A DNA stretch of 64,000 bases. Source: Cutaneotrichosporon cavernicola (taxonomy: Eukaryota > Basidiomycota > Tremellomycetes > Trichosporonales > Trichosporonaceae). The DNA lies in the NCBI RefSeq assembly GCF_030864355.1, contig NC_083400.1, positions 883,001-947,000 of the forward strand, read 5' to 3'. Made by a program: the position numbers and the translations under genes. Positions 1 to 9,675 of the stretch are shown one piece after another. Positions within the stretch are counted from its first letter, which is position 1, and each line of letters opens with the position of its first letter. The notes beneath the pieces were generated by a model. It was not told the origin of the DNA. It worked only from the letters and a program-made list of their open reading frames with translations, and ran no database searches.

Positions 1-1045
1 GACCTCAACGACCTCAACGACCTCGACGATCTCGGCCTTCGAGTCTAGCGACGTCTTGCCGTTGACCTCGGCGACCTCCCGCGAATCCAGCTTTGACCCA
101 ATGACGTCGCTGCCTTCATCCATGCCTGAATTGTCGTGCAAGTCCTTTGGCCCTACCAGGGCATTCCCTTCCTCCTTTGTACCGAAGAGGAGGGCGCTCG
201 CAAAGCCCGCGAGCACGGCTGTGGCTTGGACGGACACTTCCTCGCTCTGCTCGGGCCCGGTCATGGGTGTAGTCTCAGGATCGGATTCGAGGAGGGAATA
301 AGAATCTGTGGTGGATGGGCGCTGGGGTTAGTGTGGGGGGGAGGCATTGGTATGAGAACGCTTCACAACACTCACGTATGGAAACAACACCCTCCTCAAC
401 CCTGGAAACGCCACCAACACCACAATCAACCCCATCACACCCACTACCACACACCCGAGCCCCCAAGCGAGAAAGTATGCCGCGCAGTAAGTTGCCGTGC
501 GATAGAACTCGTTATCCCAGTCAGTGACCCGGGCTAGTTCGAGTACGCCCCGCTTGGTAAGGGGAGCGAGACCTTTGATCAGGCGCTCGAGGTTGACTTT
601 GAGTGTGTCGCTTCGGTACGGGACGTTTGGGAGGGATGTGTGGCGCAGGTCAGGTTGGGAGACGGGGTGGGTGGTTGGGGAGAGGACGTGGTTGACTTGC
701 TGGGAGGCGAGTGAGCGGAGCGAACGAGGGGGGGGGGGGGGGGGGGACAAGGTGGGTTTGGGGGGAGGAGAGGGGAAGGAGGGAGGGAGCGAAGGGGGAG
801 CGAGTGAGGGGAGAGATGGGGAGCAGGCGAGTCGGATCGACACAACGCAGCAAACTCACCTTGTTGAACCCTCGTAACAAGATCCACAGCCTGTCATCCT
901 CCATACCTTCCACGATGGTGCCCTCTGGCTCTTGGTCGGCCATCCTCCGTTCCGTCGCCGCCACCTTCTGCTGTACGCTTGGTTGGGCGGGAAGTGGGCT
1001 CGGCGTTTGTGCCTGTGGGCGGGGAGAGGCTTGGGTGCCCGACAT
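1..1045 (-). CDS. DUF3292-like fungal membrane protein (3' end off window)
   Basis: Three exons are visible: 1045-860, 699-377 (the last base could be 376) and 321-1; the gene runs off the left edge. Splicing joins LLRGFNK to QVNHVLSP, giving the FNKQV...H block I associate with fungal DUF3292 proteins, followed by NLERL, an Arg-rich stretch and a hydrophobic membrane segment (about residues 120-150). Exon 3 continues with TTPMTGPEQSEEVSVQ and is acidic towards the edge. The ATG at 1045 follows a region without other in-frame starts. Function is unknown; the family is membrane-associated. Intron 1 (about 160 nt) is unusually long for this window and carries a run of 19 G on the plus strand. 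The family call comes from remembered motif resemblance; the splice model is firmer because every junction keeps frame. Confidence 0.6.
728..746. repeat. G19 homopolymer inside intron 1 of the DUF3292-like gene
   Basis: Nineteen consecutive G on the plus strand, so C19 in the sense strand of the intron, inside a longer G/A-rich stretch (about 715-830). It lies close to the 3' splice site and extends the polypyrimidine character of the sense strand. Copy number of such a run is error-prone in sequencing. Confidence 0.9.
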
Positions 1046-1087
1046 GTCTGGTGGTGTGGGGAGGGTGGTTGTGCATGGCGGACTTTA

Positions 1088-1150
1088 TGGCTGCTGATGT
1101 GGTTGGTAACTGGCTGCTGATGTGGTTGGTAACTATGGCTGCTGATGTTG
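1088..1150. repeat. 23-bp tandem repeat, about 2.5 copies
   Basis: The unit GGCTGCTGATGTGGTTGGTAACT starts near 1089 and 1112, with a partial third copy near 1137. It lies just upstream of the minus-strand DUF3292-like start, so it is probably in its promoter or 5' UTR. No coding role is seen. Confidence 0.8.
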
Positions 1151-1303
1151 GGGTTACCAGGATGCTCCAAGCTCCCAGGTGGCCAGGTGGATGACGTATC
1201 AAAGAGGGACAAAACAGGGACGACAAGTGTTGGAGACGTTGGGAACAAAAGGAACAAACGTGTGGAGCGGCGAGTAAACAGGTTTATCCATCCATCAAAC
1301 TAA

Positions 1304-2838
1304 TTACGCATCATCAGGCATTCCTTGCGCCCCAGCAAGCGCCCACATTCCCTTTGCTCCAATATCCTCAACCCCATTATCACCTTGGACAGCTTCAATC
1401 TCGCTTGCCACGCAGTTATGCGTAATCCCAAGAGTGACCTTGATCTTGGCTGCTTCGGGGACGTACTTTTCCATTTCGCCTCCTTGAATAAGGCGAATAA
1501 TGTTACGAGCTGCGACGTTGCCCATTGCAAAACTCATGTGTCCAGCCCGGATCGCCGTCGTATCCGCACAGTCACCGATGGCGAACATGTGGTCCAACCC
1601 CTCTCCTTGGACTTGCAACGCCTCGTTGACGCGAATACACCCGTTCTCAGCAACCGTTGTTGGATCAAGAGACGCCATAAAGGAGGAATGAGGCCGGCTG
1701 CCGGTACACACCAACACGAGGTCGGCGCTCAGGCGGGAGCCCTTGTCGGTGGTGATGGTTTTTGGGCTGCCGTCCACGACGCCGGGGTTGGTGGGCCATT
1801 CGACGACCCGTTCCCCGAGAATCACGTTGATTCCGAGGTCGGCGCAACGGCGTACCACTTGGTCGTGCAGGCCCTTGGCGTAGATGGGCATCAGGCGGGT
1901 GCGGGAGTGGAGGAGGGTCACGGATTTGGAGGGGTGGACGTCTTTGATGTCGGTGGCGAATTCTGACGTCAGTCGGGTCGAGCGGTGAGGCTGAGGTTGA
2001 GGAGACCTCTAGCTGCTCCCTGGCGGTGCTCCACCACAGCCTACTCACGGATCCCAAGCGCGCCGCCACCGACGACAATGACGCTCTCCGCGGCCTCGAC
2101 GACCGATCCCTTCCTCTCCAAGAACGCCACACCACCCTTCTTCGTCCCTGTCCGTGCATGTCCACGCTCATGTTCTCCCCACACATCGCATGGTTCCGAG
2201 AGGGCGCCTCCGAGCGCATAGACGCAGTAGTCAAAGTCGACTGTCTCGACGCGGTCAGAGGCGTCACCCAGCCCATTGGTAGTGAAAGTCACGCTGTTGC
2301 GGGAGAGGGCGGTGATGGTGCCGTGGATCTGGCGGTGGGGGGAGTCGTGGTTGAGCGGTCCCGCGGGGGGCAGGGGGGAGCCTGTGCGGTCTTGGGGTGG
2401 GACGTTGGGTTGGAACTCGGTGACGCGGCCGTTGGCGAGAACCTGCGTGAGTGGGAGGAAGGCCTTGGGCGCGTGTTGCGGGAGGACGGTGAAGCGGGGA
2501 AAGGGGTAGACGTCTGGGGTTAGGGGGGGTTGGGGGGGGGGGGGGGTTGGAGGGGGATATAGAGGAGGGGGAGGGGTAGAGGAGGGGGGAGGGGGTGTAG
2601 AGGGGGAGGGGGTAGAGGAGGGGAGATGTAGAGGGGGAGGGGGTAGAGGAGAGTAGAGGAGAGATGAGAAACTGTGGGACCGGAACCGCTCACGATTCGC
2701 ATGCGTGTTGCGGTCAATCACGACGACGCGCCAGTCGGGGGGCAGGCGGCGGGCGAGACTGCCCGCGGCTCCTATACCGCCGTACGCGGATCCGAGGACG
2801 ACGACAGTTTTGGTGGGCGTGGGGTTGGGGATCGTCAT
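1304..2838 (-). CDS. AIF/FSP1-type FAD-dependent NAD(P)H oxidoreductase
   Basis: Three exons: 2838-2694, 2513-2049 and 1962-1304, about 423 residues. The first Rossmann block reads VVVLGSAYGGIGAAGSLA. Splicing restores NTHANHVYPFPRF, as in fungal AIF-like enzymes. The second dinucleotide-binding block is VIVVGGGALGIQ (restored across the second junction) followed by FATDIKDVHPSKSVTLLHSR. The FAD-binding motif MFAIGDCADT lies near residue 340. This is the pyridine nucleotide-disulphide oxidoreductase fold of AIFM2/FSP1-like proteins, which pass NAD(P)H electrons to quinones. No mitochondrial presequence or membrane helix is visible, so location is open. Intron 1 (180 nt) is a C/T-rich low-complexity stretch. 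Family call is firm, substrate unknown. Confidence 0.9.
2519..2665. repeat. G-rich low-complexity tract within intron 1 of the AIF-like gene
   Basis: The plus strand is made of G runs (one of about 14 G near 2533-2546) broken by A and T in GAGGGGGAGGGGTAGA-type units. Several runs of five or more G in close spacing could form G-quadruplexes on the plus strand. It lies wholly within the intron. Confidence 0.75.
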
Positions 2839-2861
2839 GGTGGTGGTGTTGAATGTATGTT

Positions 2862-2890
2862 CAGCTCTGTTCAGCTCTGTTCAGCTCTCT
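2862..2890. repeat. 10-bp tandem repeat, three copies
   Basis: TGTTCAGCTC repeats three times just upstream of the AIF-like start on the minus strand. The rest of 2839-3030 shows no gene and no other structure. Confidence 0.75.
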
Positions 2891-3039
2891 TTTTATGCTT
2901 GCTCGAGCCCCACCGTGATTCCTTGGCGTCCGTGGTCCGTCCTAATCTGATAAGTGGTTCGTTGGATCTGATAAGATTCGGCCGAAAGCTAGCCGAGCGC
3001 AGGTGGGTGCCACGTCGATCACATTGTATATCTCTATAA

Positions 3040-3200
3040 AATGCCTCATTTTTCCAGCACAGTCTCCGGGGCCGAGGTTCACTCCTCCAGCACAAGCTCC
3101 TGGGCCGAGGTTCACTACGGCACAATCTCCTTGGCTGGTTCACTTCTCCAGCACACTCTCCTTGGCTGGTTCACTTCTCCAGCACACTCTCCTTGGCCGA
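3040..3200. repeat. Degenerate 30-33 bp minisatellite spanning the ENA stop codon
   Basis: About five copies are present. The last three (CCTTGG at 3129, 3160 and 3191) are exactly 31 bp apart and nearly identical; the two copies at the 3040-3110 side are diverged (30-33 bp). The copy at the higher coordinates overlaps the last codons and the stop of the ENA ATPase gene. Confidence 0.85.
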
Positions 3201-6200
3201 CGCGTTCGGCCGCGCAGCCTCGCTGTCGATGCCAGCCGCACCAGGGACATTAATCCCGCGACGGCGGAACACGACCCGCTTGCCCCACTTGTATGCCTCG
3301 GAAGCGCCGATGTACACCAACACCTGGGCAAAGACGATGCCCCACTCCCACGTGATCGGGCCAATGAGGAAGACCTTGTTGTTGATCACGGGGATGTACA
3401 TGATCGGGAAGGTGCTCGCAATGAGCACGAGCACGCACCATAGCAGAGCCTTGTTCGTGTTCAGGCCGAGCGTGAAGACACTAATCGTCGCGTGGCGGCA
3501 CTGTAGCGAGTGCAGGAGCATGCAGATTTGGAGGGTGGCCATGCATGTCGCGCGGGCGCGGAAGACGGGCCCACAGCTGATATTGTCCGTCACGTTGCAG
3601 TCGTGCCCAAAGTCGCCAGGGTAGTAGCCGTACATGACAATGACAAAGTTGATCAGACTCTGGCCGCCAAGGAGGAAACCGTAGTAGAAGAGATCGATGG
3701 TGAATTCGCGCGTCAGGATCGTGCGGTACCCTGCTGGAGGGCGCGTCATCGCGTCAGGAGAAGGCGGCTCGACGCCGAGGGCCATCGCGGGCGGGCCAGC
3801 CGTGAGAGTGTTCACCCAGAGAGCCGAGACGGGTGCAAGTGGGAATACACTGAAACCGTCCTCGTCGCGGAAGGCAAGGCCGAAGAGCATGACCGTGAGC
3901 TGGCCAACGTTGCCAGAGAGCATGTACAGCATAAACTTGGACAGGTTTTGGAAGACGTTGCGACCCATCGAGACCGCGGTGATGATGCTCGCAAAGTCGT
4001 CGTCGGTGAGCACGATGCGCGAGGCCTCCTTGGCTACGTCCGAGCCCGTTCCCATCGCCACGCCGACGTCGGCGCGCTTGAGCGCCGGCGAGTCGTTGAC
4101 GCCGTCACCCGTCATCGCCGTCGTCTGGCCGCGGCGGTGCAGAGCATCGACCATGCGCACCTTGGTCTCCGGAGCGCAGCGTGCGACAACGAGCGGCAGG
4201 TCGGGAAGCGCGTCGACCTCGGCATTGCTGAGTGCGTCAAACTGCTGTCCTGTCATCACCGCAGACTTGGGGTACGTCTTGGGAAGGATACCGATCGTGA
4301 GCGCAATAGCCGTCGCCGTGGCCGGGTGGTCGCCCGTGAGCATGCGCGGCGTGATGCTCGCGACGTGGCAGTCATTGACGGCACCAGCCGACTCCTCGCG
4401 CGGCGGGTCGTAGATACCCGCGAGGCCAAGGAACGTCCATCCAATCGCCTCAAACTCATCGCGCGTGAGGGTTGTGACGTCGCCTTTTTCAGTTTTGCTG
4501 GCGAAGCTGAGGACGCGGAGGCCCTGCCCGGCCAGCGACTCAACCGTGTGCATGATGTACTCGCGGTCCGCGGCAGTCATCTCGGCACCCGCCATCGTGT
4601 TGCAGCAGTCCAGGATGCGCTCGGCCGCGCCCTTGAGGAAGCAGGTGTAGCCCGCGTCGCCGTTCGCGTACGCGATCGACATGCGCTTGACGCTCGAGTC
4701 GAACGGGTGCTCGACGACCTGATTGTAGGAGCTGGTGACAGGGACAGTTTCGATACCGTCGGGGAGCAGCCCGCCCGTGAGAGCAGGCTTGGCGTAGCCC
4801 ATCTTGTACGACGCGACCTGGAGCGCGGTCTCGGTCGGGTCGCCATTCGCCTGCCAGCCCTCGTCGCTGTCGCGCGGCGGCGAGAGTACAGCCTGGTTGC
4901 ATAGAGACGTGCACATCGCGAGGGCGTGGAGCTCAGGCGCGGTCTCCTGCATCTTGCCCGGTGACAGCGCGGCGTCGTCGCCATCGCGCGTGACATTGCC
5001 CTGCGGATTGAACGGGTCCGAGCTCGACTTGAACGAGTACGTCGAGCCGTGCTTGTGGCCCGACGGGACCCACATCTTGCGCACGACCATGCGCCCGACC
5101 GTGAGCGTACCAGTCTTGTCCGAGCACACGTTGTCGATGCCGGCCAGTGCCTCGATCGCGTCCATGCGGCGAACGAGCACGTGTTCCTTGGCGAGCTGGC
5201 CGGACGCCTGAGCAAGGGTAAGTGACACCACCGCGACCAGCGAGACGGGGAGCATGGACACGGCGGCAGCGACAGCGTACGTCGCAGTGCTGCGGGGAAT
5301 GTTGCGGAATCCGGTGGAGGCAAGGACGACAATGGCAGTGACGATGGCCGCGGCGAGAAGTGCAAGCGCGAGCGAGTTGAGACGGTACTGTAATGGTGAA
5401 GTCTCAGCAAGCCCGAGCTTGACCTTTAGCCAGTACCAGAAACGCGCAAAGCCCGTCTCGGTACGCTCGCCCTTGCTCTGCAGAGCGCGGGCAATGTTGC
5501 CAATCTCCGTCGACATACCGGTGCCAGTGATAACGACGGACGCGCGACCCTTTGTGATCATAGCGCCGCAGAAGACCATGCTGAGCCGGTCGCCGACAGG
5601 GCAGTTGTCCTCGTCCACGGGCTCGGACTGCTTCATGACGGGCAGCGACTCGCCGGTAAGGAACGCCTCGTCCGCCTCGAGGTTGCTGAGGCCATCGAGG
5701 ACACGGCCGTCGGCAGGAACAATGTCGCCGTTCTTGAGCAGCACAATGTCGCCAGGAACAATGTCCGCGACGGCAACCTCCAGGGGCTGTGCGTCGTGGG
5801 ACCCGTTTGCATGCCTGAGGACAACAGCCGTCGGTGCACCGACGACGGCGAGGTTGGCGACAATCTTCTCAGCCTCCCACTCGGTCCATGTGCCGACACT
5901 GACGTTGAGGAGAATGAGACCGGCAATGACGCCGCCAGCAATCCAGTCCATTACGCCGAAGGAGACGGCCATGGCGCCGACTGTCGTTAATCACCGCAGT
6001 CAAGAGGTACTCACTCAGAATGACGGTCATGGCGTTTGCGACCTGCCGGAGAAAAATCTTGAAGATGTTCACCTTGGGTGGGGGTTTGATACGGTTGGGT
6101 CCATACGTTTCCAGGCGGGCCGCAGCCTCGGACGTCGAGAGACCCTCGGTGGGGTCAACACGGAGCGCCTCGAGAACTTTGACGGCCTCGGCGGTGTGCG

Positions 6201-6243
6201 CCGGGAACGGCAGGGCCGGAGGAGTGACCTCGGATTTAGTCAT
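3171..6243 (-). CDS. ENA1: ENA-type (P-type IID) Na+/K+ efflux ATPase
   Basis: Two exons, 6243-6015 and 5980-3171, split by a 34-nt intron; about 1,012 residues, slightly short for ENA pumps. Splicing restores NAMTVILIGAMAVSFGV at the first membrane hairpin. P-type marks in order: LTGES (actuator), SMLPVSLVAVVSLT in the fourth transmembrane helix, DNVCSDKTGTLT (phosphorylated Asp), MLTGDHP and MTGDGVNDSPALK (hinge). The C-terminal helices follow (WVNTLTAGPPA through EWGIVFAQVLVYIG). The IID pump exports Na+ or K+ at the plasma membrane under salt or alkaline stress. The promoter has three PacC-type GCCAAG sites. The last residues (AKESVLEK) and the stop are built from one unit of a 31-bp minisatellite that continues downstream, so C-terminal length may vary between strains. 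Confidence 0.96.
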
Positions 6244-6499
6244 TGGGGTCGCAAGTGTAGCCGACGCGGAGGGACCAGTAAGGCATGAAGCGGTTGTTGG
6301 CGGGGTTGGTTGTAGCAGGTGGGAGTGAGCTTAGTGAGCTCCAGTTGTTCGCGTTTGGCGAGGTATCGCCAGTAGTTGGGGAAGGGTAGCTTTGCTGTGG
6401 TTACAGTGGTTTGAGAGATGCTCGGGTGATAGATGGAGAGCGGAGAGCAAAAGTAGATTGATGATTATATTGGGGAAGGCAGGTGTTGTCTCGGTTCTT

Positions 6500-6609
6500 G
6501 TGCCAAGAGACCGAACTGTTGCTACAAACTAGTCTCTTGGCACGCTCCAATCGCCATCATCAAGTTTACCCACCTTTTACCCAGGCAGAGAGCACGTGGT
6601 GATGCCAAG
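6500..6609. promoter_or_regulatory. Three PacC/Rim101-type GCCAAG sites upstream of ENA1, two in a palindrome
   Basis: GCCAAG occurs at 6502-6507 (plus), 6536-6541 (minus) and 6604-6609 (plus), about 260-370 bp upstream of the ENA start. The first two sit in a perfect 12-bp inverted repeat, GTGCCAAGAGAC (6500-6511) and GTCTCTTGGCAC (6532-6543), with a 20-nt spacer. GCCARG is the known PacC/Rim101 consensus, and fungal ENA genes are known alkaline-pH targets of that pathway. Site function here is inferred. Confidence 0.6.
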
Positions 6610-6645
6610 ACCAAAAGAACGGAGACGGGGAAATTATCTCCGTAA

Positions 6646-6770
6646 AGCGGAGTTGAAAGTACTCTCCGCTTGATGCTTTCCAGAATGGGCAGAGGTTATC
6701 GATGGCACGATAAGGAACTTTGACCCGCTGCGGAGATGAAAGCGTCTCTCCGCTCGGGTGCTTCCAGAAT
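6646..6770. repeat. Two diverged 42-bp direct repeats with internal CTCCGC/GCGGAG hairpins
   Basis: Related copies at about 6646-6687 and 6729-6770 share GCGGAG...TGAAAG...CTCTCCGCT...TGCTT(T)CCAGAAT. Each can fold on its GCGGAG/CTCCGC arms. They lie between the ENA promoter and the tRNA. Role unknown. Confidence 0.65.
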
Positions 6771-6825
6771 TCTGCACTGCATCATGTCATGCCCAGCACA
6801 GTAAAAGGATCGAGCCGTGCTCACT

Positions 6826-6921
6826 TCCCCCTAGCCGACTTGAACGACTGACCTCGTCATACCCCGCCAGACCGAGTCGGGTGGATACTAGTGACGCGCT
6901 CTACCACTGAGCTAAGAGGGA
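6826..6921 (-). tRNA. tRNA-Thr (anticodon AGT) with a 25-nt intron
   Basis: Read on the minus strand, the acceptor arms TCCCTCT and AGGGGGA pair with one T:G. The D arm is GCTC...GAGC, the anticodon stem is CGTCA/TGACG with loop CTAGTA plus intron, and the T arm is AGTCG-TTCAAGT-CGGCT. The intron lies at the canonical position after base 37 and is C/G-rich. A TTTT Pol III terminator (minus strand 6806-6803) follows about 20 nt after the 3' end. CCA is not encoded, as expected in eukaryotes. Confidence 0.92.
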
Positions 6922-7999
6922 GAGGCTGACAGGTCACTTCTGGAGGGGGAGTGAGTCTCCGCCTGAAAAAGGGGCACGGATTGATTGTCAAGGCGGGTAC
7001 AGAAGGCTGGCTTAGTGGATAAGGAAGGGGAGCCTGTCAGTTGCGCTAGTCGGCTCGTGCGTGTCCTGCCCACCGGTGTTGAGATGAAACTGACGAGGCA
7101 GATTACGCCGCGTCGACGTAATTTGTTAGCTGGTGCTTGCAAGAGACTGGTGACAAGTACGAGTTGGGTCGGAATGGGATAAGGCGACGCAGGCCCGGAA
7201 TGGCGCAAGCTCACGGCGAATGCCTCGTCAGTGCGAGGGCCGTCAAGGGGATTGAGGACGTTCCCAAGCGTATTCAGCATGCCACATGGAGGCTGCCAAC
7301 CTCTGCTAATGCGTCCCGAACTACTTTATGTGATCGGCGGGCGAGTTGAATTCTGGGTGCGCAATCAAGCAGCAAGAAGAATCTCGCAGTGGGCTCTGAC
7401 GTGAGATTGTGGGCGATACAGTCGAAAGAGGCGCCAAGCAGCACGATCTGATCTCGCAGTGGGCACTGAGGTGAGATTGTGGACGATACAGCCGAAAGGG
7501 CGTCGACGTTGCGGGATCATCTCGAGCCAGGACACGAATTGAATACCTGGTGGCGCACGGAACAGTGATCAGCCCGTTGACGGGCCGGCAGTCCGTGACG
7601 GTTCGGGTGGCTCAAGCGTCGGGACAGAAAGACGAGGTCGATCTGGGCGTCGGCGCGTCGCCACATTCGCCACAATCTGGGCGTCCGCGTCGCAACATTC
7701 TATCGGGGCTCGCATTTGGCCCAGACGGTGGATTGGCTGTAAAGGTCGGGTCGGGTCAGATATCCGGCAGTGGGTTGCGTCCCTGATTACGTGATGTACT
7801 CCCAGTCAGCAAACATGTGGTTGTCCTGACCCACGCAGCCGGGAACAGTTGGGTGTGGCGGACGTGCGCCGCCGCGTCCCGAAGCTCGAATGGCGTGACA
7901 AATGAGTTGGTCAGCAGCCCTGACATGCACATGGTGCCGGCACTATGTATGTCATTAAGCGTACAACAAGGCGCATCTACTGTGCGGGGTCGGTACTTT
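6922..7999. other. Intergenic stretch without recognisable gene
   Basis: Only short open frames without family marks are seen. A two-copy 70-bp-period direct repeat occupies 7381-7503; the remainder is plain. Confidence 0.6.
7381..7503. repeat. Two-copy direct repeat, 70-bp period
   Basis: ATCTCGCAGTGGGC starts at 7381 and 7451. The copies match over about 52 bp with a handful of substitutions, and each begins ATCTC and contains GTGAGAT, giving a short inverted repeat. Function unknown. Confidence 0.8.
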
Positions 8000-9675
8000 T
8001 TATTGCGCACGGATGCGGCGGCGGACGAACTCGCGCTCCTGTTCAAGCTCCGAGTTCATCACGGGTGCGCCGAGCGTGCTTTGTATACCGACGGCGCTGA
8101 GGACTTCCGGAGCCTCGCAGTGATCGCCGCGGCCCTGCATGCGATGGAAATAGTCGACCGTATAGTCGAGACCAAAAACGAACTCGCCTCCCAACTGAGT
8201 AAAGCTCCCACTGGGGTCAGAATAGCAACAGTTAGCTAGCACTCACGGATTGCGTAGCTTGATGCCACCCAGTTGAAAGATGCCTCGTGCCATGCCGGTT
8301 GCCATCTGGCGCATAAAGGCATGCTGATGGTACGCGGGCCTGTCCTTGACCATAGCCTCGGTAAACGGATTGGGTTTAGCTCTCGCCAGCCCGAGTGCGC
8401 GGTAGAGTCGCGTCCCATTGTCGACAAAGACGGGGAACTTGATGTCGAAGAGTTGCCTATACTTGGAGATGACCTTCCAGCTGCCCGAGCTAACGATGAC
8501 AACGCGTACGCCCTCGCGAATGAGCGCTGCCGGCGACAGCTTGGCCACTGAAACCAGCGCATAATCATGACACAGGCCACACCACCAGTGGCCGACAAAC
8601 AGGGCGAGTACCTTGTTGACAGGTTTACCTGCGACAGTGGCCGATCGCCAAGCCGGGCCGCCAGGCAGCATGTCGCCAAAACGCACAGTATTGCCCCACT
8701 CGTCGATGAGGTGGCACCCGGCCGCGTCGCGTATGTCTTGGCGGGTTGGGATCGCCGTGGTCCAGGCTGGTGGAGCGTTAGTCTCCGCCTGGGCTTGGTC
8801 GGCAACGACTTCTTTGCCATTGACGTTGATGTCCTCCCATTCTGCAGCGTCGGACGATTCAGAGTATTCGTGTTGGTGTGGGTGTGGGTCAGGGCCATGG
8901 GCATGACCATGGGCATGACCGTGGACATGACCATGACCCACACCATGACCCACACCACGACCATGTCCCTGGTCATAGACGACTGTATCACGATTCGAAC
9001 GGATGCGGTCGTCGTAGTAGATAATTCGTTCGTGTTGCCACTGGTCGATGACAGCGGCCTTTTCTTCGTCGGCCAGTGTCTCTTTCAACGACGACATTGA
9101 CATGGATCGCCGAGAGCCGAGACTAGACAGCGCCTGGTGGTCCATGCGGGGAAAGTAGATGGTGGAAGGGGTGGTGGGGTTGACTGTCGACGTTGAGCGG
9201 CTCAACTCGGGCATGCTCGCGACACGCGAGGTGGCAACATATGTCGGGTATGAGTGAGCTCGGGATGCAGAGGTGGGTGTGGTGACTGGGGACAAGTCAG
9301 GCTGCTCGAGGTAGTCGTCGTCGCCGATGGTGACTGGCGACATGTCAGGCTGCTCGAGGTAGTCGTCGTCGCCGAGAGTGCCTGATGTTGTGATGGTGAC
9401 TTGGGAGGGAGACTGGTGCGCTGTGCGCCAGGACTCTGCTTCAGAGGACATGAGGGGCGAGTTTGGACGGGTGAATCCAAACGTGTTGGTACTTAATCGA
9501 CTGCTGGATCGAGAGAGGGATGTGAATGCGACCGGGTGGTGGGCCAAGCTGCCAAAGCTCGTTTCCGACCCGGAAGACGAGATTGATGTTGTGCTCCCTT
9601 GGTACTGCTGTCAGCGTGACCTGGGTGGGCGGGACGGGTGCTCGGCAGAAGGTAGAAGGCACTCACGATGTCCAT
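8000..9675 (-). CDS. AhpC/TSA_2 (AAED1/FAM213-like) thioredoxin-fold protein with His-rich linker
   Basis: Three exons: 9675-9667 (M-D-I only), 9607-8247 and 8210-8000, about 525 residues. The tiny first exon is chosen because CACCATGGACATC is followed by GTGAGT and joins in frame; the large exon itself has no ATG at its 5' end. Residues 1-200 are Ser/Thr-rich with a duplicated GDDDYLEQPD motif. A His/Gly stretch (GHGHVHGHAHGHAHGPDPHP) precedes the thioredoxin-like domain with FVGHWWCGLCHDYA (C-x2-C), VVIVSSGSW and FPVFVDNGTRLYRALGL. Splicing restores LGGEFVFGLDYTVDYFHRM near the end, typical of AhpC/TSA_2. It is probably a peroxiredoxin-like redox protein; the substrate is unknown. The first acceptor is CAGCAG, so one Gln is optional. 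Confidence 0.85.

Noticed and set aside
3510..4904. 464-codon plus-strand open frame
   Set aside because: Antisense of the ENA ATPase exon, with no family marks of its own.
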